From the IMG/VR virus record IMGVR_UViG_3300009149_000105, positions 1 through 39,884 of that record: a stretch of DNA of 39,884 nt; one strand, given 5' to 3'. Source of the stretch: a virus. Below are positions 1 through 8,160 of this stretch, one piece after another (positions within the stretch are counted from its first letter, which is position 1; each line of letters starts with the position of its first letter). Position numbers and translations under genes: made by a program. The notes under the pieces were generated by a model, which was not told the DNA's origin, did no database searches, and saw only the letters and a list, made by a program, of their open reading frames with translations.

Positions 1-1
1 A

Positions 2-454
2 ACCAAGCCAGATGACGAGAGGCCGAGATTGGTGGCGATAGAGGATTTGAATGTATCCGGGATGCTGAAGAACCATTGCTTGGCTCAAGCTATTAGCGAT
101 GTGGGGATGGGCGAGTTTAGGCGGCAAGTGGAGTACAAGGCGACCTGGAATGGCGAGATGCTTTTCGTCGCTGATAGATTCTTTCCTTCTTCGCGTTTAT
201 GCCCGAATTGTGGTTGTGTCAATTCTGAATTGAGATTGTCTGATAGAGTTTGGACTTGTGATTGCGGTGCGGTTCACGACAGAGATCGGAACGCGGCCTA
301 CAATCTGAGAGATTTAGCAATCCGTACCCTGAGTTCCAAGGAAACGGGCCCAAGTGGCGAAACGCCTGTGGAGAGTGACATAAGACCGACAGCAGCACCG
401 TCGGCAGCGTCGGTGAAACAGGAACCAAGCATAGAACCTCAATTGAGGTTTTAG
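2..454 (+). CDS. tnpB: TnpB (IS200/IS605-type), C-terminal part
   Basis: The reading frame is open at the left edge, so this is the last ~150 residues of a TnpB, an RNA-guided RuvC-type nuclease encoded by IS200/IS605 elements. Visible are the RuvC-II motif (AIEDLNVSG, catalytic Glu), the four-cysteine zinc ribbon (CPNCG followed by CDCG) and the RuvC-III motif DRDRNAA with its catalytic Asp. The tail after RuvC-III is short and ends in a sequence encoded by a palindrome. The frame runs in from position 2; the first possible start inside the window is a TTG at 29, within the domain, so the true start lies outside. Directly downstream is a scrambled copy of the neighbouring lysin gene, so the element appears to have landed in or beside a lysin paralogue. 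Confidence 0.9.
   Translation, partial: TKPDDERPRLVAIEDLNVSGMLKNHCLAQAISDVGMGEFRRQVEYKATWNGEMLFVADRFFPSSRLCPNCGCVNSELRLSDRVWTCDCGAVHDRDRNAAYNLRDLAIRTLSSKETGPSGETPVESDIRPTAAPSAASVKQEPSIEPQLRF
435..450. repeat. Palindrome at the right end of the TnpB element
   Basis: A perfect 16-bp palindrome (AACCTCAA / TTGAGGTT) overlaps the last TnpB codons; the TAG stop is at 452-454. IS200/IS605 right ends typically carry an imperfect or perfect hairpin that TnpA recognises and that forms the 3' part of the TnpB omega RNA. The lysin-like sequence resumes within a few bases, placing the element end near 455-460. Confidence 0.6.
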
Positions 455-590
455 TAGGTATTGGAGAACGGGGTGATCAGTGAACTTTGCCGTAGATCCC
501 ATGAGCGCTGGATCAGGTCCGCGGATGTAGCCATCTGTAGAGAGCGAGGCCCGCGAAACCAGCCCCCCGCGCAGCAGCAGGTGTTGCTTT
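455..590 (-). pseudogene. Scrambled remnant of the lysin 3' end
   Basis: Two pieces of the lysin C-terminus are joined in the wrong order. On the minus strand, ~528-585 matches the lysin sequence at ~665-720 almost base for base (encoding GFAGLALYRW). It is fused at a short ATGG/GGCTA microhomology to ~456-528, which matches the more upstream lysin segment at ~895-970 at only about 80% identity (encoding RGPDPALMGSTAKFTDHP). The intact gene has these segments in the opposite order, about 200 bp apart. The unequal divergence means the two pieces came from different copies. The frame stops at the fusion, so there is no function. Confidence 0.75.
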
Positions 591-607
591 TCTAGATGGC
601 TCTTATA

Positions 608-3600
608 CTACAGTATGGTCTTCACGGCCTCCAGCACTACACCGTTGTCCTTGACTGCCCACTCGTCGCCTGTCCATCTGTAGAGAGCGAGGCCCGCGAA
701 ACCAGCCTCCCGCGCAGCAGCATAGGCTGCGTGAATCACCTCTGCGGCCCGCGCATCAGTCACCCATCCGATATCCCCAACCGCCTCAGATGTTTTCCAT
801 AGATGATTGAACTCGGTGACATAGACAGGCAGCTCCGCGTATTGTTCAGGCAGATATGAAAGCAGCGCCGTGATACACCCCGGATAGTTGAGATACTGCC
901 ATGTCAGCGGGTGGTCAGTGAACTTTGCCACAGATCCCACAAGGGACGGATCGGGACCGCGGACATAGCCATGGGCTGCCACAAAGGCGGCATCATGGAT
1001 ACCGCCGAAGATTCCCATGAGCCAGTCGCGCGGATCTCCTGCAATGGCATTAAAAGGGTCTAGGGCACCGGGAGACAATCGCGCACCGTTACAGCGCTCA
1101 TATATGTAGTTGTAAGTCAGCACAACATCCTGGGGCGTTAAGGGGCCAGCCAGAGGGACCTCCCGCGGTGCGTTGTACTCGTTACCGATCGTCCATCCCC
1201 AAACACCGCGAGAGTTGTTGATCGTATTGACCGCGGCGTCCACAAACGCCCCCCATTCATTCGTGTAGGGCTTCGGTAACGTCCCGGCGCCCCCGCAGTC
1301 TGTCGACCAAGAATAGCGTAGATTGACGATAGTACGAATGCCCTTTGCCTCAAGTTCCGAGGCGTCAATGTTCCACGCAGCCCCGCCAATAAATGCGGGC
1401 TGTAGTAGAAATCCAAGGCTACACGTGACCGCATCGACATTGTCAGATAGAAACCTGGCCGCGCCACCCCCGACGCCCTCGTGATCATTGAATCCGATAT
1501 AGGGTTCTCTGGTTAATTCCGGCTCGGGTTCTGGATCAAGATTGAAACGATAGTCAAGCATCGCGAAGATTGATTTCTCTAGCGAACCGCGATTGTATTT
1601 TTGCATCAGGAGACACATCTCGCCAGTCCACGGGTCCATGATCCACAGATCACCATCTTCCTCATGGGTCGCTACGACAAAGTGGGAGTCCAGATCGTTG
1701 TCTGTCGAGTCGTAGTCTACCTGGATAATGACCGGGCCACGTGCCAGCGCTTCCCGCACCAGCATCATATCTGCGTCTTGGCTGTCTAGCCGCCACAGGT
1801 GGTAACCGGCATATTCAAGCCCGTCAATGAACGCTGTTGGCTTGGTGATAAGCATGCGCCCATCGTCAGCAAAGCCGCCGTTGGCATTCATCCATGTTAC
1901 CAGCTTGAGCGGGTCCATCTCTGGGTCCAGCACGGCGCCCACCGATGCAACCGCCGTGACGAGGCAGCCGCTGCCATACATGGTTTCGTTACTTGTCCCC
2001 AGTTTGATGCTGGACCACCGCGGATCTCGCTGCGAGAACTGCTTGAGGGGCGGTATGGGTAGCACGGGCGGTACAGAGGGTGCAGCATCTCCGTTCTGTC
2101 TGTTCACTACGCTCTTGGCGTACTCAATGAACCACGGATAGAGCGCCTTGAATGCTGTATTGTACTTCTTCTCAGTGCCCACATCACTCACCGTGTATAT
2201 CTGCGCCATCGCGTAGGGATCCTCAGCGAGCCACTGGTCCGTCACAATGATCCATTCTTTGAGGTCAAAGGTCGGGTCATCAAACAAATGCCGCCATGGA
2301 CCACACTCGGTCAGCACCATCGGGATATCAAGCTGGCGCGGAAGAATATAGTCGCTGTATAGGAACCGATAGCGCGTCAGGTGCCACACAAGATCGTCTT
2401 CAACGCGGTGGTCGTGGTAGCTGTGGAACGCTAGCGCATCGCCACGTGCCGCGATCAACTCAAAGACACCGGTATCCGCGATTGGCTTCCAGTATTCAAG
2501 CTCCGGATTGCCGGTGCCGAAGGAGAAGTGTGCGATTCTCAACCACGTGGGGGCAACTTCCATTGCGCGGATAGAGTAGCGTGCGATCATCTCCGCGTGT
2601 GCGAGATCGGGGATGTCCTGCTCATTGCACAACTCAGTCCATTTGAATTGCCCCGCATAGGGAGCCAGCGCACGGACAAGATCTGCAACCCGCTTCTCTG
2701 CTTGTGCTTCTGGATTGCCGTTATAGTCAAAGCTCTGAAAGTCAACAGATTCACCACTGGGAGTCTTGTCGATTAGCCGCACCATCGGGTAAGAACACGG
2801 CATATATTGGATGTCCTTGATTGCCGTCACCAGTTTGATCGTCGGAGCGATCATATTGGAACCGTAGATGCCATAGTCAATCCCGCCAATGGTATTAGGC
2901 ATATTCGCAAGCCCACAGTTTCCGGTGGCGTGCCAGCCCAGCTTGATGCCAGTCGGAACGAAGGCAGCCGGTTTCCAAGAAGACTGAGGAGGATCTGGAC
3001 CAGGATCAGGTATTACGCCGCCATGGATGTAATCAACCAGCGCATCTTCTAAGTCATCAGGGTTTTGGGCATTGAAGACAATATACTCGATTCCTGGATA
3101 GTACTCATCGAAGAACGCCTCAAGACTGGTTGGCCAACCGCCAGGATTCACGGCGATTACCTTCCGCACCTCTGGGCCAATCCCAGCATCGTCAGCGCTT
3201 CCGCCTACGGTGTAGCGTCGGCTGTCCCAAGTGGCACGGAGTGCGGCGATGGGCCAAGCATCGTTGCAGTCAGGAGGCATGAGTACGAATGTCCGCTCAT
3301 ACTGCTCTCGTCCGCTCGTCCACCCGGAAGGTACTGGCTCTTCCGGGTCTTCCGGGTTGTCCGGGTCTTCGGTATAACCAGTCAGGCCCACACTCGCAAT
3401 GTAGGCGTCGACGTGGGCGAACCCGTAATCATTGTCGGCACGGACAAAAACAGTGGCGAGGGCACCTGGATCAAGAACACACACAGAAACCAAATCATGC
3501 TTATCGAAGATGTTATCCCACGCCCATTTTACTGAATCAGCCCAGGGATCTGTCCCGCCAGTAGGATCGATACCGATCCACAGGCGCATGCCCTCAGTGA

Positions 3601-3991
3601 CCAAGTAGTAGTTACCGTCGGCGGCCTTGTACAGGCTGGGCATTGGGGCATCGCTTTGTGAGTACCATGCATGCCCATTTAATGACGCCCATAGCTCCGT
3701 GATGCCAGCGGGGACAGTAGCCTGTTTATAGTATCCAGCGTCAATCTTGGCCCATTGTTTGAAGATTTTTAGAGCCCGTCCTTTCTCGTTCAGTCGCATA
3801 ACGGGCTCAAGGTAATTCGGGTTCGCTTTATCGACCACATGCATTTCTGGGGGGAGATGCCCGCCGGTCTCGCTTCTGAACGGGATCCAGCCAGCGACTG
3901 TGGTGATCTCATTTACTGGTACGCCGTCGGGTTTGATCCACTTGCGGATCGTCCCGGTGAAGTCCTCAAAAAATAGCTCGTACTCAGACAT
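608..3991 (-). CDS. Multidomain phage lysin: glycoside hydrolase-like barrel, C39-like peptidase, second barrel
   Basis: A 1127-residue protein beside a holin-like gene, so probably the endolysin or a virion-associated wall hydrolase. Residues 1-205 resemble no family I know. Acidic and Pro-rich linkers follow near 205-225 and 330-345. Residues ~345-640 look like a TIM-barrel glycoside hydrolase of the clan A type, with candidate acid/base and nucleophile glutamates in CNEQD and LTECG. Residues ~665-830 look like a C39-like papain-fold peptidase: Cys in GSGCLVTAVAS, His in SHFVVATHEE, Asp in WIMDPWTG. Residues ~850-1127 form a second barrel with IGNEYN and VTEFNH glutamates. The ATG follows a run of G residues (AAGGGGGGGG) that serves as ribosome-binding site. 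No signal peptide is visible, which fits holin-dependent release or a virion location. Substrates cannot be told from sequence; a tail-tip carbohydrate depolymerase is an alternative. Confidence 0.75.
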   Translation of the reverse strand: MSEYELFFEDFTGTIRKWIKPDGVPVNEITTVAGWIPFRSETGGHLPPEMHVVDKANPNYLEPVMRLNEKGRALKIFKQWAKIDAGYYKQATVPAGITELWASLNGHAWYSQSDAPMPSLYKAADGNYYLVTEGMRLWIGIDPTGGTDPWADSVKWAWDNIFDKHDLVSVCVLDPGALATVFVRADNDYGFAHVDAYIASVGLTGYTEDPDNPEDPEEPVPSGWTSGREQYERTFVLMPPDCNDAWPIAALRATWDSRRYTVGGSADDAGIGPEVRKVIAVNPGGWPTSLEAFFDEYYPGIEYIVFNAQNPDDLEDALVDYIHGGVIPDPGPDPPQSSWKPAAFVPTGIKLGWHATGNCGLANMPNTIGGIDYGIYGSNMIAPTIKLVTAIKDIQYMPCSYPMVRLIDKTPSGESVDFQSFDYNGNPEAQAEKRVADLVRALAPYAGQFKWTELCNEQDIPDLAHAEMIARYSIRAMEVAPTWLRIAHFSFGTGNPELEYWKPIADTGVFELIAARGDALAFHSYHDHRVEDDLVWHLTRYRFLYSDYILPRQLDIPMVLTECGPWRHLFDDPTFDLKEWIIVTDQWLAEDPYAMAQIYTVSDVGTEKKYNTAFKALYPWFIEYAKSVVNRQNGDAAPSVPPVLPIPPLKQFSQRDPRWSSIKLGTSNETMYGSGCLVTAVASVGAVLDPEMDPLKLVTWMNANGGFADDGRMLITKPTAFIDGLEYAGYHLWRLDSQDADMMLVREALARGPVIIQVDYDSTDNDLDSHFVVATHEEDGDLWIMDPWTGEMCLLMQKYNRGSLEKSIFAMLDYRFNLDPEPEPELTREPYIGFNDHEGVGGGAARFLSDNVDAVTCSLGFLLQPAFIGGAAWNIDASELEAKGIRTIVNLRYSWSTDCGGAGTLPKPYTNEWGAFVDAAVNTINNSRGVWGWTIGNEYNAPREVPLAGPLTPQDVVLTYNYIYERCNGARLSPGALDPFNAIAGDPRDWLMGIFGGIHDAAFVAAHGYVRGPDPSLVGSVAKFTDHPLTWQYLNYPGCITALLSYLPEQYAELPVYVTEFNHLWKTSEAVGDIGWVTDARAAEVIHAAYAAAREAGFAGLALYRWTGDEWAVKDNGVVLEAVKTIL

Positions 3992-4007
3992 GCCCCCCCC
4001 TTATAAC

Positions 4008-4340
4008 TTACTTCATATCCTTTGCGTGGATTACCTGAGAACCAGCGTAGACCACGGAAGACAGGTAGAGAATCAGATTCGCCCAGCCCTCGAAGTCAAA
4101 CGGGAGTGTAGTATAGCCGAGGCTGGCGTAGATAGCATACGTACCGACACTCAGCCCTACAGACAGCAGCATCGCAAGAGCGCGCTTCACCACGCTCAGA
4201 CTCAGGCCCAGTTGCAACTGGAAGAACTCCTCTGATTTCTTGAGCCACGCATTCAAGAAGGGTCGCTCCAGCAGCCAGTAGACGCCCACCATGGGCAGTC
4301 CGCGAGTGAACACGAATTCGAGCAAGTCTTTGAAAGTCAT
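4008..4340 (-). CDS. Holin-like small membrane protein
   Basis: A 110-residue protein with three hydrophobic stretches: around residues 14-28 (LPMVGVYWLL), 53-75 (rich in Leu, Val, Gly, Ala) and 84-100 (NLILYLSSVVYAG). A charged helix lies between the first two. Size, topology and the position 16 bp upstream of the lysin fit a holin, which opens the membrane at the end of infection. No specific holin family was recognised. The start ATG follows a purine-rich GGAGAGG site. Its first codons are duplicated upstream at 4415-4448. Confidence 0.6.
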   Translation of the reverse strand: MTFKDLLEFVFTRGLPMVGVYWLLERPFLNAWLKKSEEFFQLQLGLSLSVVKRALAMLLSVGLSVGTYAIYASLGYTTLPFDFEGWANLILYLSSVVYAGSQVIHAKDMK

Positions 4341-4386
4341 TGTTTTTCCTCTCCATAGTTTTAGTGAATAACACCATACAGTCTAG

Positions 4387-4477
4387 CCAGACATCCACGC
4401 ATATGTGGATGCGAGGCAGTCCGCGAGTGAACACGAATTCTAGCAAATCCAGACATCCACGCATATGTGGATGCGAG
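4387..4477. repeat. Two 29-bp palindromic repeats flanking a duplicated piece of the holin 5' end
   Basis: The same 29-bp sequence is present at 4387-4415 and 4449-4477. Each contains a hairpin with stem CATCCAC/GTGGATG and loop GCATAT (4392-4411 and 4454-4473). Between them, 4415-4448 repeats 4294-4325, the region encoding LLEFVFTRGLP of the holin, with 26 identical bases followed by a near match. The right-hand hairpin overlaps the C-terminal frame of the TnpB remnant, as right-end hairpins of this family do. The arrangement looks like the scar of an old IS200/IS605-type insertion with local duplication. Confidence 0.6.
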
Positions 4478-4636
4478 ACAGTTGTCACACAACCATCTCC
4501 CTCCGAGGCTGATGCCTCACAGCTGCTCAGTTCCTGGTTCATAGTAAGGCCTTAATCTGCCCTAACTCCCCAGGCAATCCTCGCCGACTTGGCGATTCCG
4601 ACCCAATGCAGCCAAGTTAAGGGCCGCATTCAAATC
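4450..4636 (-). pseudogene. Remnant of a TnpB C-terminus
   Basis: On the minus strand, 4636-4562 encodes DLNAALNLAALG and then a stop. This is the RuvC-III region typical of TnpB C-termini (usually R/D-DLNAA-N). After a frame change, 4542-4450 encodes a tail containing NQE, comparable to the KQE in the tail of the TnpB at 2-454. Nothing upstream of 4637 can be assigned to TnpB, so only the 3' end and its hairpin survive. 4637-4680, before the reductase stop codon, shows nothing recognisable. Confidence 0.6.
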
Positions 4637-4680
4637 TCAATCTAGCTTCATAGTAGCATAGTCGGCAGCAGGGTTCAAGC

Positions 4681-6363
4681 TTAGAGCGTACAATCAGTGC
4701 AAGTGATCCCCGTGTCCATAGCCGGGACGTGCATCCTCAGCCCTATCTCGGCTAACGATTTCACTTCTCTCTCTGTCCCAACCGTTACAGCTTGCACCAC
4801 ACGACTCTGGTCCCGATACACGGTCGTTGACTTACAGCCAAGGTCGTAAGCCAGCATGAGAGCGCCCTCTACGTCTTCTACCGTGGCGGAGTTAGGGAGA
4901 TTGATCGATTTGGAAACTGCGTTTTCTAAATGCTCTTGCCACGCTGCTTGTATCTGCACATGTCGCCGCCAGGGGATCTCGTTAGCTGTCCTGAAGAGCC
5001 GTTTGACATCTTGCGGAATTCCATCTATAGACTGGAGGCTGCCAGCCGCAGCGACACGCCTCATGATTTCCTCTGAGTAGAAGCCGCGTTCTTTTGCAAT
5101 CCTCTCAAAGTCTGGGTTTACTTCAGTAGTTTGTCCCAACACAGTGTTCTTCACAAACGTGACCCCGAAGATGGGCTCGATTGAATATGAGCACCCCGCA
5201 AGCGTGGCAATGCTTCCCGTCGGCGCGATAGAAGTGACTGTCATGTTGCGCCGGGTGCCGTGTTCTTCGGAGTACGCATCTGCAGCCCTGTCAGCAAAAA
5301 CTCTCAGCATCAAGCCGATCTGGTCGGAGACTTTCACAGCTTCGTCGCTGTCATAGGGGATACCGTTGCGGATCAGATAGTCGGCAAAGCCCATCACACC
5401 CAGTCCAATGTTCCTACACCTCATGGTGTTCTCGCGCACTGTGTCCAGGGGGAACCAAGCGTGATCAAGCGAATCATTCAGGAAATAGATGCCTGTCTTG
5501 ACAGCTATCTCAAATTCGCGCAATCCGATCCAATTCTCAAGATCCATATCAGCGAGATTCACGCTGCCAAGATTGCAAGAGAAGTTGTTTGGCATTTGCA
5601 TTTCGCCGCATGGATTGCATGCCTCAATCGGCTCATCAAATGGGTTGTTCCTGTTAACCGTATCCATGAAGATCACGCCAGGCTCACCGTTACCCCACGC
5701 ATGCTTTGCAAGCTCCTTGAACAACCACCGCGCCCGCATCTTCTCGTACACTTTGCCGTTAAAGACAAGTTCCCATTGCCCGTCGTCCTTCACCGCTTGC
5801 ATAAAGTCGTCAGTGAGCGCCACGCTGATGTTGAAGTTCACCATATCCGTTTCTGCATCCTTGAGATGGATGAACTTTACGATGTCGGGGTGGTTCACGT
5901 TGAGGACCGCCATCTGCGCGCCAGACTTGAGGCCAGAACGTGTGATGCACTTGGTAGCAGCGTTATAGAGTTGCATGAATGAACATGGACCCGAGGAGAA
6001 ACCTCTTGTCGTTGAGATGAGATTCCCTTCTGGTCGCAGTCGCGAGAAATTGTAGCCGGTTCCTCCGCCGAAAGCCTGAACCTCAGCCATATCTGTTAGC
6101 ACAGAGAAAATGCTCTCGCGACTGTCCTCAATAGGCCCAAGTACGAAGCAAGAGGAGCAGAATGGTTTCTGCCCCGCCATATATGGCATTCGACTCGGGA
6201 CAAAAGTCCCCTTGCTGATGATGTCGTAATACCACTGCCGACGCTCTTCATTCTCTGGCGCGGCATGGCGTGCCACGCGATGGATCAAGTCTTCCCATGT
6301 GTGTTCTCCATCAGCAAGATAACGCTCGCGCAGCAAATGTTGCGCATATGATGACAGTTCCAT
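4681..6363 (-). CDS. nrdJ: Class II (adenosylcobalamin-dependent) ribonucleotide reductase
   Basis: 560 residues; reduces ribonucleotides to deoxyribonucleotides for phage DNA synthesis. Family marks are seen in order: CSSCFVLGPIEDS with the first redox Cys (~69-72), FGGGTGYNFSRLRP, SGPCSFMQLY, HPDIVKFI, the NPCGE motif carrying the thiyl-radical Cys, APTGSIA, and a C-terminal CTDC pair that would re-reduce the active site. No NrdB-type small subunit is nearby and the sequence resembles compact class II enzymes, so cobalamin dependence is likely. The chosen ATG has a clear AAGGAG 7 bases upstream; the frame runs 24 codons further back into the tnpB end, but that stretch belongs to the transposon. 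The IS200/IS605 right end lies only ~25-35 bp upstream of the start. Confidence 0.93.
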   Translation of the reverse strand: MELSSYAQHLLRERYLADGEHTWEDLIHRVARHAAPENEERRQWYYDIISKGTFVPSRMPYMAGQKPFCSSCFVLGPIEDSRESIFSVLTDMAEVQAFGGGTGYNFSRLRPEGNLISTTRGFSSGPCSFMQLYNAATKCITRSGLKSGAQMAVLNVNHPDIVKFIHLKDAETDMVNFNISVALTDDFMQAVKDDGQWELVFNGKVYEKMRARWLFKELAKHAWGNGEPGVIFMDTVNRNNPFDEPIEACNPCGEMQMPNNFSCNLGSVNLADMDLENWIGLREFEIAVKTGIYFLNDSLDHAWFPLDTVRENTMRCRNIGLGVMGFADYLIRNGIPYDSDEAVKVSDQIGLMLRVFADRAADAYSEEHGTRRNMTVTSIAPTGSIATLAGCSYSIEPIFGVTFVKNTVLGQTTEVNPDFERIAKERGFYSEEIMRRVAAAGSLQSIDGIPQDVKRLFRTANEIPWRRHVQIQAAWQEHLENAVSKSINLPNSATVEDVEGALMLAYDLGCKSTTVYRDQSRVVQAVTVGTEREVKSLAEIGLRMHVPAMDTGITCTDCTL

Positions 6364-6397
6364 TGTATGACTCCTTTTTATGTGACGACTCTCCCCA

Positions 6398-7567
6398 CTA
6401 AAGTGGGAAGCTTCTCGGGACACGCACAGCGCCATCGCTCACGTTATGTCCCGAAGGCCCCGTCCGGGCCAGATTGAGAATGTTGATTGCGGCGTTATGA
6501 TCTCGGTCAAGAACCAGATTGCAGTGAGGGCATTGATGGACACGAACGCTCAGATCTTTGGGCACAATCACACCACAACCAGAGCACATCTGGGACGTGT
6601 AAGCTGGGGACACGGCAATGACTTGGGAAGCAGTTTCTTCCACTTTCTCCTCAAGGAGTTGCCGGAACATCCCCAGCCCAGCGTCGTGTGCGCTCAGGGC
6701 GAGATGATGATTGTGCGTCATAAACGAAAGGTTCAGATCCTCGATCGCGAGCAGAGAATATGTGTTTGCGAGGTCGCGTGTAACCTTGTGCCAGAAGTCC
6801 CGGCGCTGATTCGTGATATGTTCGTGCATTTTGGCAACCTGAAAGGCCGCACGGCGTCGCCTGCTAGACCCCTTTTTGCGCCGGGCCAGACGCCGCTGTT
6901 TGGTTCGCAGTTCTGCAAGACTCGATCGCAACCAACGAGGGTTATCAACCAGAGTGCCGTCGGACAGAGCCAGCAGGCTATGCAGACCGACGTCAACGCC
7001 AATCTCTGGGCCAGCGTGCTCGGCAATATCTGGTTCGGGCAAATCGATCTGGAAACAAACATACCATTTGCCAAGACTGCGCTTCACAATTACGTGTTTG
7101 ATCTTGGCGTTCTCTGGAATATCTCGGTGGTACTTAATCTTGATCTCTCCGACGTTCCGGATGTAAAGCAGCGCGCGCCCGCTATCGTCAAATCTAAGCT
7201 TGCAGCCGTCTCCGTAGCTGAACTCAATACTCTTCCAGCGATTGTGACTTTTGAATCTCGGGAATCCGGCCTTTTCGCCCGCCTTAACGCGCCTGAAGAA
7301 TGCTCTGTAAGCCTTGTCCAAACGCCGAAGCGTCTGTTGCATACAGGTGGCATTCAAGAGGCCCAAACCAGCGGGATCACTGCGTCGCAGATCACGAAAG
7401 TGCGTCCATTGCGTAGGGTATGTGATGCCGTCGCCAGTTTCTTTGTAGACAGAGATTCGTTGCTCAAGGGCAGCATTATACACGCGGCGCGACAACTCAA
7501 GAAGATAGTCCATCTTCTCGGCTTGCTTGGCATGCGGATAAAAGCGGTACTTGAACGAACGGATCAT
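6398..7567 (-). CDS. tnpB: TnpB RNA-guided nuclease
   Basis: A full-length 389-residue TnpB. The N-terminal helix-turn-helix/beta-barrel region (MIRSFKYRFYP start) is followed by RuvC-I GVDVGLHS (Asp), an Arg/Lys-rich helix (RRLARRKKGSSRRRR), RuvC-II AIEDLNLS (Glu), a CSGCG/CPHC zinc ribbon, and RuvC-III DRDHNAA (Asp). All three catalytic acids are present, so the nuclease looks active. It uses an omega RNA from the element's right end to cut DNA matching the insertion site. Its ATG directly follows the tnpA stop, indicating translation from a common mRNA. The large reading frame on the opposite strand here is a shadow. Confidence 0.95.
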   Translation of the reverse strand: MIRSFKYRFYPHAKQAEKMDYLLELSRRVYNAALEQRISVYKETGDGITYPTQWTHFRDLRRSDPAGLGLLNATCMQQTLRRLDKAYRAFFRRVKAGEKAGFPRFKSHNRWKSIEFSYGDGCKLRFDDSGRALLYIRNVGEIKIKYHRDIPENAKIKHVIVKRSLGKWYVCFQIDLPEPDIAEHAGPEIGVDVGLHSLLALSDGTLVDNPRWLRSSLAELRTKQRRLARRKKGSSRRRRAAFQVAKMHEHITNQRRDFWHKVTRDLANTYSLLAIEDLNLSFMTHNHHLALSAHDAGLGMFRQLLEEKVEETASQVIAVSPAYTSQMCSGCGVIVPKDLSVRVHQCPHCNLVLDRDHNAAINILNLARTGPSGHNVSDGAVRVPRSFPL

Positions 7568-7960
7568 CTAGCGACCTTTTTGCTGTTCGATGTAATGCTG
7601 GATAGTTTCAGCAGAAACATGCCCTGCGGTTCCAGAGTAGTAACTACGAGTCCACAAAGATGGGAGGCGACTTTTGAGCTCGGGAAACTCCTCACGCAGT
7701 TGGTGGCTGGTTGATCCCTTAATACGATGCATGATTTGGTTTATTGCTATTGTTGGCGGGAATGAAGCGAACAGATGCACATGATCGGGCTGCACAACAA
7801 GTTCCAGGGTTTGGCCACTGATCTCTTGTATGATTAGCGGTATTAGTTCAGACAATCGTTCACCGATTTTCCCAGAAAGGACAGGACGCCGAAACTTTGG
7901 GCACCACACGAGATGATAACTAATCTGATAAACCGCATGCCTAGTTCGTTTTGTATTCAT
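7568..7960 (-). CDS. tnpA: TnpA, IS200-type Y1 transposase
   Basis: About 130 residues, the usual IS200-type length. The metal-binding HUH motif is in QPDHVHLFASF and the catalytic tyrosine is in the late helix TIQHYIEQQ. The N-terminus (HAVYQISYHLVWCPKFRR) is classic for the family. The ATG at 7960 was chosen because the family starts just before this motif; a longer frame reaches 8023 but adds residues not seen in relatives. The enzyme excises and inserts the element as single-stranded DNA. Confidence 0.95.
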   Translation of the reverse strand: MNTKRTRHAVYQISYHLVWCPKFRRPVLSGKIGERLSELIPLIIQEISGQTLELVVQPDHVHLFASFPPTIAINQIMHRIKGSTSHQLREEFPELKSRLPSLWTRSYYSGTAGHVSAETIQHYIEQQKGR

Positions 7961-8076
7961 AAACGAATTATACCATGTCTTAGTAGGAATGCAAGGGTTA
8001 ATCTGAATACATCCAGACCGCATTCCTCTCCCCCTTAAAAGGGGGAGTACCCTGCGGGAGATTCTATGGATAAATG

Positions 8077-8152
8077 GGAGGCATCCTCCGTGTTATACGG
8101 AAGATGCCTCCAGCTTTATCGGGCTACAACAAACTTCAGTGCTGTATACCCG
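8077..8152. terminator. Two strong hairpins downstream of the gene ending at 8241
   Basis: The first hairpin pairs GGAGGCATC (8077-8085) with GATGCCTCC (8103-8111) and TCCGT with ACGGA, around one C/A mismatch and a 5-nt loop. The second pairs CGGG (8120-8123) with CCCG (8149-8152) and TACA with TGTA. They lie after the leftward gene at 8241-8825 and before the IS element. There is no clear U-run, so termination or mRNA 3'-end protection is an inference. Confidence 0.5.
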
Positions 8153-8160
8153 AATGAATC

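Larger units (their letters stand above)
6385..8060 (-). mobile_element. IS200/IS605-family element with tnpA and tnpB
   Basis: A complete element in minus orientation, inserted between the gene ending at 8241 and nrdJ. The left end (tnpA side) has a hairpin CTCCCCCTT-AA-AAGGGGGAG at 8028-8047. The right end has CCCACT-AA-AGTGGG at 6394-6407, overlapping the tnpB stop. tnpA and tnpB abut with no gap. Such elements move as single-stranded circles through the HUH transposase TnpA, without target duplication, so exact ends are estimated from the hairpins. An omega RNA covering the end of tnpB and the right end is expected; its guide would be copied from the adjoining nrdJ leader. Confidence 0.85.

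Noticed and set aside
5260-5982. A 240-codon plus-strand open frame
   Set aside because: Antisense shadow of the ribonucleotide reductase gene.
6446-7714. A 422-codon plus-strand open frame
   Set aside because: It lies antisense to tnpB and tnpA, has no ribosome-binding site, and its composition reflects the opposite strand; both minus-strand genes are certain.
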